From positions 17,050,001 to 17,114,000 of the forward strand of contig JBHGNT010000003.1 of NCBI GenBank assembly GCA_043228905.1: a stretch of DNA of 64,000 bases. The letters run 5' to 3'. A program made the position numbers and the translations under genes. The first letter of the stretch is position 1, and the number at the start of each line of letters is the position of its first letter. Origin of the DNA: Azolla caroliniana. Lineage: Eukaryota > Polypodiophyta. Under the pieces are notes generated by a model. The model saw only the letters and a program-made list of their open reading frames with translations. It was not told the DNA's origin and did no database searches. Positions 23,211-32,810 of the stretch are shown in pieces.

Positions 23211-23475
23211 ATAAATGTTGGAAACAAAAAAGGAGCATAAACTAAAACATGGTTTCGTAGCCATAGACAAAAAGAAAATATAGACATTGGGATAAGGATA
23301 CATGCATGCTATTGTGTGTGTGTAAATGTTAAAGATAAATGTTAGAAAAAAAACGGAGCATAAATGAAAACATGGTTCCTTAGCCGTAGACAATAAAATA
23401 GACTTTAGGATAAGGATAAAAGCATGCTCTATGTGTGTGTGTATTAATGTTAAAGATAAATCTTGAAAAAAAAGA
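23211..23475. repeat. about 120-bp tandem repeat
   Basis: Units starting GATAAATGTT (23211-23333 and 23334-23453) share AGCATAAA, AACATGGTT and GGATAAGGATA blocks, followed by the start of a third unit. It is non-coding. Confidence 0.75.
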
Positions 23476-23479
23476 ACTA

Positions 23480-23735
<256 letters not shown>

Positions 23736-23737
<2 letters not shown>

Positions 23738-24230
23738 TGTTTAAGAAGGAACCACTTTCAATGTTTTTTGATAGAAAGTTTGGAGTCTGGACATTAGAGG
23801 ATATGCCTCATCCTTCGAAGATTGGTTAAGTAAACTTTTTGCCAAACTTGTCATCCTTAGTGTCTTTTTGCTCAATGGAGTCCTATTTCTTTGATGGGGG
23901 CAATTTACAAGATTTTGAATGTACATATGACAATTGATTATGCTAAGGATTTAGAGCACGAAGTAGTCATATCTTGGTCCACACTTAGATCCTTGGTTAC
24001 AATGCCAATATCCTTGCTTTGTAGTGCTATGTATGATAGGGTTTTTTTTTCCCAAAAAAGTATGATAGGGTTTTAACACATTCTACTCTTCTTGAGCTGC
24101 ATGGTATAGTAGTGGATCAAGAATAAGTAATGAGGTTGCCAATGACCATCAAGGAAGCCTTGCATTGCATAAGTTTTAGCAAATGATCATTTCAGGTTTT
24201 TGGTAGCTACATGTGGTAATATTACATAGA
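23736..24230. other. gene-free stretch before the Copia element
   Basis: Nothing supportable is seen here. The element's target duplication begins at 24231. Confidence 0.5.
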
Positions 24231-24235
24231 CGATC

Positions 24236-24308
24236 TGTAAAGAATCGATGGTGATTCTTGTGCAGTTGAATAGACTAGAGATATGTGTTGTGTGTGTGTG
24301 TGTGTGTG

Positions 24309-24343
<35 letters not shown>

Positions 24344-24645
24344 CAAGATAGATAATAGATTTTTAACAACAATAGAATACTCAAGAAGATGTATATTACA
24401 TTGGAGATTAACCAAATTAATTACAAAGTAGGAGGAGAGTGTTTTATATAGTCACTCTCTCTCTTCATTAACTACCGAAGCTCATGGGTCATGGGGAATG
24501 TGAAAACTCATTAGTTATGTGTCATAGAATATGATTCTATGACACATAGTTAATGTGTAGATAAGAGTGGTGACTTTTGACCTTTGAGTGCACACTCTCA
24601 AGAGTGTGTTCACACACTACACTAGGTTGAGCTTGATTCTCAACA
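24236..24645 (-). repeat. 3' LTR of the Copia element
   Basis: It is 410 bp, TG...CA bounded, and contains a GT then GA microsatellite (24284-24338) and a near-perfect palindrome at 24516-24548. The purine tract GAGCTTGAGGGGGCG lies directly outside it (24646-24660). Confidence 0.9.
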
Positions 24646-24660
24646 CGCCCCCTCAAGCTC
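24646..24660 (-). other. polypurine tract of the Copia element
   Basis: On the minus strand GAGCTTGAGGGGGCG precedes the LTR start TGTTGAG. A similar purine tract, CTTGAGGGGGAGT near 25209-25222, overlaps the end of the RNase H frame. Confidence 0.75.
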
Positions 24661-24754
24661 AACTTTGGTCGGCTACTTCGGTTGATGTCCGCTTTGGCTC
24701 GTATCCGGTTCGAACGGTATTCGGTACATCCGGCTTGTATTCAGTTCAGACGTT

Positions 24755-25187
24755 TGTTACCGGCCGGCAAAGGAGTCCAGAGTGGGAAATGGAGAGCTAA
24801 TTAAGTAATAGGAATGTGGTTGTAATTAAGCTATGAGTGTGGACGGACGGACTGGAAACGGTATGCCGTTCCGGATCCGGACCGATCCCGAACAGGTGCG
24901 GAGGGCACCGTTTTGTAATACAGACCAGAGACCTATTTAAAGGCCCGGATACAATGTAATAGTTAGCGGTTAATTAATAAAAGCTTAAGCGTTGTTATAT
25001 CTCTGTGTTAATTGCTGTTCTGTCTTAATTGTTATATCTTACGCGTGTTATGAAGACGATCCTAATAAGTAACTTAACTAAGTCGGATTAAGCGTTGAAG
25101 TCTAATCCGGTTGCTGTAACACCCTTTGGTGAAGTGTCTCACGTAGACACCCTGTGTTAGGCCATTGTCCGACCCGAAGAGTTAACA
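24755..25187 (+). mobile_element. solo LTR nested inside the Copia element
   Basis: The segment begins TGTTACCGGCC and ends GAGTTAACA, and is flanked by perfect ACGTT direct repeats (24750-24754 and 25188-25192). A TATA-like CTATTTAAAG near 24930 and AATAAA near 24973 give plus orientation, opposite to the host. The sequence is unlike the host LTR. It arose by insertion of another element and LTR-LTR recombination. Confidence 0.85.
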
Positions 25188-25199
25188 ACGTTATCCGGT

Positions 25200-25890
25200 T
25201 TTCGCTTGTACTCCCCCTCAAGCTTGGCAAGTCAAGGATCGTCAATCCAAGGTCTGACAGGAATTGTTGAAGCTTGTCGGCTCTTAGGGCTTTGGTGAAG
25301 ATGTCGGTTGTCTGAAGATTCGTAGTTATATGTTGAAGGTCAACATCGCCAGCCTGAACATGCTCTCGAATGAAGTGATAGTGCACTTAGATATGCTTCG
25401 TGTGTGCGTGGAACACCGGGTTCCGAGCCCGATAAATACTGCTCATGTTGGCACAATAAAGGAGAATCGGATCTTTGATGGGAACACCCAGATCCTTTAA
25501 TATCCTCTTGAGCCATACGACTTCACATGCAGCCACCACCGAGCCCCTATATTCGGCCTCTGTGCTCGAAAGAGCGACGATTGGTTGCTTCTTGCTACTC
25601 CAGGAGATGGCTCCACTTCCAAGGGAGAAGATGAAACCAGAGATTGATCGTCGGTCGGCTTTGTAGCCTGCCCCGTCGACATCTGTGTACCCCTTGAGTT
25701 GAATTGGCGTGGCCGACTTTTAGAGAATGCCATCATCCATTGTTCCGCTCACGTATCGTAGCACTCTCTTAGCACAATCCAAATGGATATGTCGTGGCGT
25801 TTGCATGAACTGGCTAAGAAGGCCGACCGAATAGCTCAGGTCAGGTCGAGTGATTGTGAGGTAGATAAGACTACCGATCAGTTGTCGATA
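25200..25890 (-). pseudogene. Copia RNase H region, broken
   Basis: After a stop near 25890 the frame gives SLIYLTITRPDLSYSVG, ALSSTEAEYRG, ACEVVWLKRIL and, past a further stop near 25390, TDIFTKALRADKLQQFL. These are hallmark RNase H motifs of Copia pol. Confidence 0.85.
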
Positions 25891-26993
25891 CTAAGTCGGC
25901 TCACACTCTGTGGTGCCAGAATTGGCATCTAGTTTGAGGTTTTGGTTGAGAGGTGTTGCCACAAACTTGCACTCAATCATCCCGAACTTGTATAACAAGT
26001 TGAGAATGTAGTGTCGTTGGGAGATCATAATCCCAACTGGAGTCCGAATTACCTTGATGCCAAGGAAGTAGTGGAGCTCTTTCATGTCCGTCATCTCGAA
26101 TTTGTTGGAAAGGAGGGATTTGACCTTGTTGATGTCGACTAGATGCTCACCTCCAATGACCAGATCATCCACATACAGGATGATGACAATCGAACTTTCA
26201 GAATCGCTTCTTACATAGAGAGAATTGTCGGATTTTGACATTCAGAAGCCGATTCGATGAAGATATTGTGTTATCTTCGAGTGCCAAGCACGTGGTGCTT
26301 GCTTAAGGCCATAGAGAGGCTTCTTGAGTCGACATATGGCTTTCGGATGAATGTTGGATTCGAAGCCGAGTGGTTGTACCATGTACACCTCTTCTAATTT
26401 TCCTTGAAGAAAAGCGTTCTTGACATCCATCTAGTGGAGGTGCCACCCTTTCACTGCTGCAAGCGCTATCATGGTTTCCACGGTTGTCATCTTTGCCACC
26501 GGGGCAAAGGTCCCTCTTCATAGTCGACACCACGTGTTTGTGCGTAGCCCTTTGCTACGAGTCGAGCTTTGTAGCGGTTGACGGATCCATCGACATTATA
26601 CTTCACTTTGTATATCCATTTGCAACCGATTGCCTTCTTGTGCGGTGAGTGAGGGACGAGATCCCATGTCTCATTCCTGCTGAGAGCTTGCATCTCCTCG
26701 TTCATCGCTTCGACCCATCGCGGATCTTTAGCGGCTTCGGCAAAGCTCTCTGGTTCTCGAACTGTTGCCACCTTCATCATAAAGGCATAGTGGTATGCCA
26801 TATAGTCGTTGTAGCCGAATCGGCTAACCAGATTCTTCTCTCGGGTGGAGTGACAAAGTTTCTCATTTGCCAATGTGAGTGCTTTCTCAACTCCGGGTGA
26901 CCTCATAAGAGGCACATCAAAGACATCGAACTCACTATAAAGTGAATGAGTCGATTCGTTTTCGTTGAAGTGATCGTCTTCATATTTCGGCAT
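25891..26993 (-). pseudogene. Copia reverse transcriptase, broken
   Basis: The frame shows WVEAMNEEMQALSRNETWDLV, then CKWIYKVKYNVDGSVNRYKA, a frameshift near 26520, an in-frame TAG just before [17 protein letters not shown], a stop at about 26242, and the catalytic YVDD motif. The catalytic carboxylates are retained but the protein is interrupted at least four times. Confidence 0.88.
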
Positions 26994-27013
26994 TTGACCT
27001 TCCCTTTGTCCAT

Positions 27014-28045
27014 CTTTGGACTTGGCCGAGATGAGCTTTAGTTGCTCGGAGGCTCTTGTGGTCCGCTCAATCTGGTTGAGATCGGACTCTCTTCGAGTAT
27101 TGACCTTAGTTGATCATCGTCTTCTATGTTGTCAAGGTCGTTCGTAGATGGTTCAGGAGGAGTCGGCTTGGGTTTGTACCATGATGTCAATTCGTCAAAG
27201 ACGACATCCCGACTTACACGAGTCTTCTGAGTAGAGGGGCTGAAGCACTTGTACCCCTTTTGCTCAAGTGAGTACCCCATGAGGATGCACTTCTCTGATT
27301 TTGGGTCAAGCTTCTGCCATTTCTCATGGGGAATGTGCACGTATGCAATGAAGCCGAATATCCTTACATGGGATAGATCCAGCTTCTTCCCATAGTATTT
27401 CTCGTGCGGGGTGACCTCGTGCACTTTAGATGTTGTGCACCGGTTCATGAGGTAGACGACAGTATTTGAAGCCTCTGCCCAATATGACTTAGGCATATGC
27501 TTCTCGTTGAGCATTGCCCGTGCTACCTCGACGATGTGCTAATTCTTTCGTTCGGCTACACCGTTCTGTTGTGGTGTGTGTCGGCAAGTGAATTCTCGTC
27601 GAATTCCTTCTTTTCAAAGATATGCAGTGAATGCATCGGAGAAGTATTCCTTTCCTCCGTTTGACCGAAGACATCGTACATGACGCCCAGTTGTCTTTTT
27701 TACTTTGCTTTTGAATTTTTGGAAGTGTGTAAACACTTCGCTCTTCATCCTCATGGGGAAGATCCATGTGTATCTAGAGCAGTCATCGATGAAGGTAACA
27801 TAGTATCGACATCCTCTGAACATAGCCATTTGTGCCAGTCCCCACACATCCGAGTGGACTACGTCCAATATGCCTTTGCTCACGTTCCTCTCCTTCGGGA
27901 ACGGGCGTCAATGTTGCTTGCCGAATTGGCATGCTTCACATACTCCTTCAATCTCTTTCTCTTTGAAGGTCGGGAGCCTGATGACGACTCCTTTCAATTG
28001 CATTGCCTTGAGTTTGTCAAGATTGATATGGCCGATTCTTTATGC
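27014..28045 (-). pseudogene. Copia integrase, catalytic core mutated
   Basis: The zinc-binding segment ends with EACQFGKQ. The core shows VHSDVWG with the first Asp, YYVTFIDDCSRYTW, and LRSNGGKEYFSDAF, where the second catalytic Asp of the expected SDGG is Asn. Downstream are YWAEA, KVHEVTPHEKYYGKK and the GY-S-EQKGYKCF segment, typical of Copia integrase ends. Frame changes occur near 27600 and 27500. Confidence 0.85.
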
Positions 28046-28521
28046 CATAGCTCTATGTCGGTGTCGGGTTTGAGGCCCTTTGCAAACATGGCCGATTTTA
28101 CCTCGTTCGCTTCGAGGATAAACATTCGGCCTTCCCTTTGACCACGAGCAATTAGTCGGCCTTCCTTCTCGATGAAACAACCTCCTTGGTTGAATCGAAC
28201 TTGCATCCCTTGCTCCACAATTTGGCCGACCGAGACCAAATTCTTCGTTATGGTGGGTACATGTAAGACATTTTTTATGCAAGTTTGTTCACCTTCTTTC
28301 CCGAATGGGACATTCCCGACATGCCGAATCGGATGAGTGGTGTCGTTTCCAGTCTCGACATAACTGGGTCGATCCGGCTCTCGAAGGTCTTTGAACCATT
28401 CTTGATGGGACGTCGTATGGTTCGAAGCACCGGAGTTGACGAACCATATATCTTCCGGATTCGAGGCATTAGTCGAAGTAGAGGCCGACATAGAATTTTC
28501 TCTATGTCTCATTACAAACAT
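28040..28521 (-). pseudogene. Copia aspartic protease and pre-integrase region, active-site Asp lost
   Basis: The frame reads WFVNSGASNHTT, where Copia proteases have DSGAS; the catalytic Asp is Asn. The rest (NVLHVPTITKNLVSVGQ) is conserved. It continues to LWHK, the start of the integrase HHCC zinc region. Confidence 0.8.
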
Positions 28522-28529
28522 TCCGCCAT

Positions 28530-29440
28530 GATCTTCATAGTTGGAGTTGGTGGCATAATTGGTGAGTTGTCGGCTTGTGGAAGCCGACTCACACTTCTTC
28601 TTCCGGCACTCTTCTTCATGGTGGCTGATTTTTCCGCAATAACCTCATTCGATCGAGGTTTGTTGGCTCGGACCGGAATGGAAGCTCCCCCTTCTTCCAA
28701 AGGTTCCTCGATGGCTTCCGTCTTGTTGCCGAAATTGGGAGTTGTTGTCGTAAGTTGGACCTCATCCGTTGCCTCATCCTTGGCCGAATCGATCTCTTAC
28801 TCGGTCGCGTCCTCTTCCTCCATTCGAATGCGTGTAGAGCATGTGGCCTTCCAAGACGTTGCTCCTTGTTCAAACATGATTCTCTTCGACCAATAACATA
28901 GATTGAAGATCGAAGGAGGGTGGATTCTCCCATACTAGTACGGCGGTCCACATTACGCCGAATCGTGGTGCACGGCCATCGAGGCATTTTTGCACCATTT
29001 TCATCATCCTCCACATTGACACTTATTGAGCCGAGTGCATCACAAAGCTCCTTGATCTTCAAGGTGTAGCTTGTGATGGATGTATCCCTTTGTTAAATGT
29101 TGTTCAACTCTTGGCGGAGTTGAAGCTTCCTCACGGTCGTGTTGGCGGCGAAAATCTTTCGTAGATTTTCCCACACTTCCTTCGGTGTCTCGGCTTCTCG
29201 AATGTAACTGAGCATGTGGTCGTGAACACATGTCACTAAGCAATACATTACTCGACTCGCCGCTTGCTCCCATGTTGCATAGTCGGCGTCTTTCGGGTCG
29301 GGCCGGTTTTCTTGTGCTCCTTTGATGTAGCTCCAATAGCCTTGACCGACAAGGTATTGATGCATCTTGTACTCCCAAGATGCGACGTTGTTTCGGTCCA
29401 ACTTCTCGCTAGGGAGAGCGCTCCCCATTTGAGTATTCAT
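28530..29440 (-). pseudogene. Copia gag polyprotein region, broken
   Basis: From ATG 29440 the frame reads KLDRNNVASWEYKMHQYL and ENLRKIFAANTTVRKLQL, a UBN2-type plant Copia gag. A TAA at 29093 interrupts it where Gln is expected; reading then resumes in frame (KIKELCDALGS) before a frameshift near 28980. Close to 28630-28670 a CCHC zinc knuckle pattern remains (YCGKISHHEEEC) with a stop at the place of its first Cys. Confidence 0.8.
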
Positions 29441-29583
29441 GATGTTCGATGTAGATTTCTTCCTTCTTCTTCTCTCTTGAATACAAGGTATGTAGTCGCA
29501 CTACAATAGCGATGAGCCGGTTCTTCTTGAATGTCGGCGTAGAGCTCAACACGCGCGGATGGGCGAGATCAAGCTACCAAACC

Positions 29584-29595
29584 GCTCTGATACCA
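29584..29595 (-). other. primer-binding site, initiator Met tRNA type
   Basis: TGGTATCAGAGC on the minus strand starts at the first base after the LTR end. This is the standard PBS of most plant Copia elements. Confidence 0.9.
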
Positions 29596-29672
29596 TGTAA
29601 AGAATCGATGGTAATTCTTGTGCAGCGGAATAGACTAGAGATATGTGTTGTGTGTGTGTGTGTGTGTGTGTG

Positions 29673-29721
<49 letters not shown>

Positions 29722-30023
29722 CAAGATAGATAATAGATTTTTAACAATAATAGAATACTCAAGAAGATGTATATTACATTGGAGATTAACCAAACTAATT
29801 ACAAAGTAAGAGGAGAGTGCTTTATATAGTCATTCCCTCTCTTCATTAACTACCGAAGCTCATGGGTCATGGGGAATGTGAAAACTCATTAGTTATGTGT
29901 CATAGAATATGATTCTATGACATATAGTTAATGTGTAGATAAGAGTGGTGACTTGTGACCTTTGAGTGCACACTCTCAAGAGTGTGTTCACACACTACAC
30001 TAGTTTGAGCTTGATTCTCAACA
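29596..30023 (-). repeat. 5' LTR of the Copia element
   Basis: It is 428 bp; the extra length against the 3' LTR is in the GT/GA microsatellite (29647-29716). It carries the same palindrome with one arm mutated. Confidence 0.9.
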
Positions 30024-30028
30024 TGATC

Positions 30029-31097
30029 GATATCCATAGTTTCTTATTATCTCTCATTATTGTTATGGTCAAAGAAGGCCATTCTAATGCACTCATTGTT
30101 ATGGAAGATGAAAGGGAAATTTAGTGTTTCTTGGTTGGCAAATAATATTATGTGTACTCCTAAATGACTTGGTGGGCAATAATATTAGGTGTTTCGAGAT
30201 GAGTTAAAAGGGTTTCTCAATATTACAAGGTCCAATCCCAAATCTGGATGAAGGATCAACATAGCTTGATTGGACATTGGTTAGTAATAGGAGTCATTTG
30301 AATTGGTCTATAGGTTAGGAGAAAGGTGCTTTCTTAGTATTTGGATCGTAAACAAATCCGAAATTTGTTGTAAGTGCCACGCGAGTCATGGCGATGTTTT
30401 TTCTTCCATAATGAAAGCTATTATTTACGAAAAGAAATGCATTTTTACCATTGTTCTCTAAGGTCAAATATGACCTAAGGGACCAAAGGAGATCATTTTT
30501 ACACAGTATATGTCAAATCATCATTTTTACGTGATATGTGTGGAATTGAGTAGTGCCTCTCAATGTTGAAGAATTTCACCGATAAAGCGTTGTGATTGAG
30601 AGTGCACATTGTGATTGCAAGGACATAAAAAACTAGAAAGAGTTTGCCAGAGTAAAAATATGCCTTGGAAAGTCCTAATGAAAATGGGGAGGAAGTGTAG
30701 GAACTCCGTCTCTCGATAGGGAGATAATGAGGACGGCAATAATCCCATTACCATAGAGAAAATCCACAAGTAGGTTTGAGGAGATTTTTACAAGAGATGT
30801 TTGTTGATAAGGAGAAAGCAACATTGCCTACCTCAATACATCATTAATTGCTAGCATCTTGATATCATATTAACTTATGCATAACATTGAAAGGAATTCA
30901 ATCATATCATTCGCGCTCAATTGATCCGAATCATATTGCTCGTGGCCATTCGATCTGAATCATATCATTTGCAGCCGGCATATCAATTGAAGGGAAGAAG
31001 TTATGTATGTATGGGATTGAGATGTATAAAAATAAAATTTAGAAATGATGAAGAAGATCTCATCACATTGATACATTTTTTGACTGAAAGTCATGAG
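30029..31097. other. gene-free DNA with dispersed repeat copy B
   Basis: No gene is seen. A member of the three-copy repeat family lies at about 30450-30620 (see the copies at 1845 and 63431). Confidence 0.5.
30450..30620 (+). repeat. dispersed repeat family, copy B
   Basis: It shares AAGGTCAAATATGACCTA, ACGTGATATGTG, TTGAGTAGTGCCTCTCAATG and TTGAGAGTGCACATTGTG with copy C at 63431-63582. Confidence 0.65.
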
Positions 31098-31116
31098 CCC
31101 CCCCCCCCCCCCCCCC
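31098..31116. repeat. poly-C tract (19 C)
   Basis: It is an uninterrupted run of 19 C. Similar runs lie at 34244-34256, 38982-38995 and 57636-57649. Confidence 0.95.
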
Positions 31117-31342
31117 GAAAAACACTTAAAAGCAAAAAGACAAACACAAGCCCTAGCCCTAGAAGTAGATATGTACAGAAATCATGTAACGTTTTTTTGT
31201 TTTGTTTTGTTTTTGTTTTCTTTCCATTGGTTTGGAGTATCAGTACAAGTAGTGGCAGTAGGTAGTAGTAAAGAGGTGAGGGGAGACGATAATTGGCGGT
31301 GGATAAGGACCAGATCGTGGATAATTAAAGATCAAATGGGGG

Positions 31343-31475
31343 AATGAATGGGAATGGTCATGAATGGTAATGGTAATGGATGAATGGGAATGGTAATGAA
31401 TGGTAATGGTGATGATGAATGGGAATGGTAATGGTAATGGTAATGGTAATGGTGATGATGAATTGTAATGGTAAT
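31343..31475. repeat. AATGGT-type minisatellite at the 3' end of the EXORDIUM-like gene
   Basis: Units GAATGG, TAATGG and TGATGA follow each other up to a few bases from the stop codon at 31481. It probably lies in the 3' UTR. Confidence 0.85.
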
Positions 31476-31480
31476 GGTTG

Positions 31481-32578
31481 TCAGAGGGGGACACAATTGA
31501 GGGAGGAGGGGTTCCACATGGCGGGGATGAGGAATCGGCGGCCCCGGATGCCATGGGCATTGAAGCTAGAATCGGAAGGGGCATGCTTGAGGAGGTCACC
31601 AGGGTAGCCAGGGTAAGCCCCCCTACCGAAGATACCGGTGCACGCGGACACCGCCTCCAAAGGCGCCGAGGCATCGCCTTGGTAATAGCCGGTGCCGAAG
31701 GGATTGGTGGCGGCCCCGGCCAGGAGGGTGGCCAAATTGATGACCATGCCGTCCAACCCGACGTCCCCGTTGGGCGGGCGGAGGGGCGGGGTCTGGGGCC
31801 CGTAGTGGGCGGCCGCGAAGGGCCACGCGCATTGGCCCGGGCATTGGGCCGCCGAGTTCCCCACCCACAAGTAGGGCACCATCTTGTCGTGGCTGACCTC
31901 CGACGGGAACGTGTACGCGTGGTACCCGCACGAGTTGAGGCAGAAGCCGTCCACATACACGTCTTGCCCAGTGAAGAGGATGTGGATGGATTTGGACGAC
32001 AATTCCCGCGATCCCGATCCCGATCCCGACCGCGAATTGGAGAAGAGGAGCTTCTCGACACCCGCGAGGGTTAGCGTCTTCCCGGCCGACTCCCCCGCGT
32101 CCCGCGCTTGGCTCGCGACCCGCAATGCCGGCATCACCGACCCGCCCCACGCATCCTTGTACCCCGCGGTCGTGCTCCACCACGCGCTCACCGTGTTAGC
32201 CGCCGCCGAAGAAGAATCGGAATTGCTATTACTATTGTTGCTACCACCATGAGCACCACTCCCACTCAAATTGGGCGGGATCGGGGCGAAGGATTCGAGG
32301 AAGTCTAGGAGGATCGACTCCTGGGCCGGCTCGAAGTGGCCGTACCACAGGATGTGGACGTCGAGCCGGCCGGCCCCCGATAGCACGGGCCCGTTGTGGT
32401 AAGGCAGGAGTAATGGTGGGGGTTTCACCAGTGCCAAGCTCTGAGAGTAGAGGTTCCAGGAGTATGGCTTAGAGCTCAGGGCTGCTGCTGGTGTCCATTG
32501 GACACACACTACTACTACTACTATTATTACTATTAGGAAGCCAAACACAGCATTATCAGTTAGACTACTACTACCCAT
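31481..32578 (-). CDS. EXORDIUM-like / phosphate-induced protein 1 family, secreted
   Basis: A single-exon frame of 365 residues runs from ATG 32578 to TGA 31481. A hydrophobic signal segment (about residues 13-35, FLIVIIVVVVVCV) opens the protein. Then come YHNGPVLSG, VHILWYGHF, WWSTTAGY, VYVDGFCLNSCGYHAY, PYLWVGNSAAQCPGQCAWPF, GLDGMVINLATLLAG and the end AMWNPSSLNCVPL, all hallmarks of the EXORDIUM/PHI-1 family. Members are apoplastic proteins linked to brassinosteroid- and carbon-dependent growth. Length is a little above the usual 310-350 because of a Ser/Asn/Gly-rich stretch (about residues 104-128) and a second Ser/Gly run near 180-195. The reading frame is GC-rich in AT-rich surroundings. 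Which EXL paralogue it is cannot be settled here. No break is visible. Confidence 0.93.
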   Translation of the reverse strand: MGSSSLTDNAVFGFLIVIIVVVVVCVQWTPAAALSSKPYSWNLYSQSLALVKPPPLLLPYHNGPVLSGAGRLDVHILWYGHFEPAQESILLDFLESFAPIPPNLSGSGAHGGSNNSNSNSDSSSAAANTVSAWWSTTAGYKDAWGGSVMPALRVASQARDAGESAGKTLTLAGVEKLLFSNSRSGSGSGSRELSSKSIHILFTGQDVYVDGFCLNSCGYHAYTFPSEVSHDKMVPYLWVGNSAAQCPGQCAWPFAAAHYGPQTPPLRPPNGDVGLDGMVINLATLLAGAATNPFGTGYYQGDASAPLEAVSACTGIFGRGAYPGYPGDLLKHAPSDSSFNAHGIRGRRFLIPAMWNPSSLNCVPL

Positions 32579-32627
32579 GCTCTTTTGTTTTAAAACTTTT
32601 ACTCAATTTGCTTTGTCTTCTTTGTTG

Positions 32628-32642
32628 TATATAACTATATAG
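32628..32642 (-). promoter_or_regulatory. TATA region of the EXORDIUM-like gene
   Basis: On the minus strand CTATATAGTTATATA lies 50-64 bp upstream of the ATG. A GACT tetranucleotide run is directly upstream (32641-32662). Confidence 0.55.
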
Positions 32643-32773
32643 ACTGACTGACTGACTGACTGATTGTGTATGTATGTAGTTCTTCATTCATTTGGTTAGT
32701 TTATATATACATATGTATGTCTGTATGTGTGTACACATTGCTAGACCTTTATCTGGGCTTTTGCCCCTATCTC

Positions 32774-32806
<33 letters not shown>

Positions 32807-32810
32807 ACAC
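32641..32810. repeat. GACT and CTAT microsatellites upstream of the EXORDIUM-like gene
   Basis: GACT units lie at 32641-32662 and CTAT units at about 32771-32808. Confidence 0.85.

Larger units (their letters stand above)
24236..30023 (-). mobile_element. Copia LTR retrotransposon, both LTRs present, coding region broken, with a nested solo LTR
   Basis: Two LTRs (24236-24645 and 29596-30023) in the same orientation begin TGTTGAGAATC and end TCTTTACA on the minus strand. The PBS TGGTATCAGAGC (initiator Met tRNA) abuts the 5' LTR and a purine tract abuts the 3' LTR. Flanks CGATC (24231-24235) and TGATC (30024-30028) are a 5-bp target duplication with one C/T difference. Order on the minus strand is gag, protease, integrase, reverse transcriptase, RNase H, which is the Copia order. 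Outside the microsatellite the LTRs differ by about a dozen mostly transition substitutions by eye. A 433-bp foreign solo LTR sits near the 3' end. Many stops and frameshifts make it non-autonomous today. Confidence 0.92.

Noticed and set aside
31240-32308. Long open frames in other phases over the EXORDIUM-like gene
   Set aside because: They are shadows caused by the GC-rich coding sequence; only the 365-residue frame shows family motifs.
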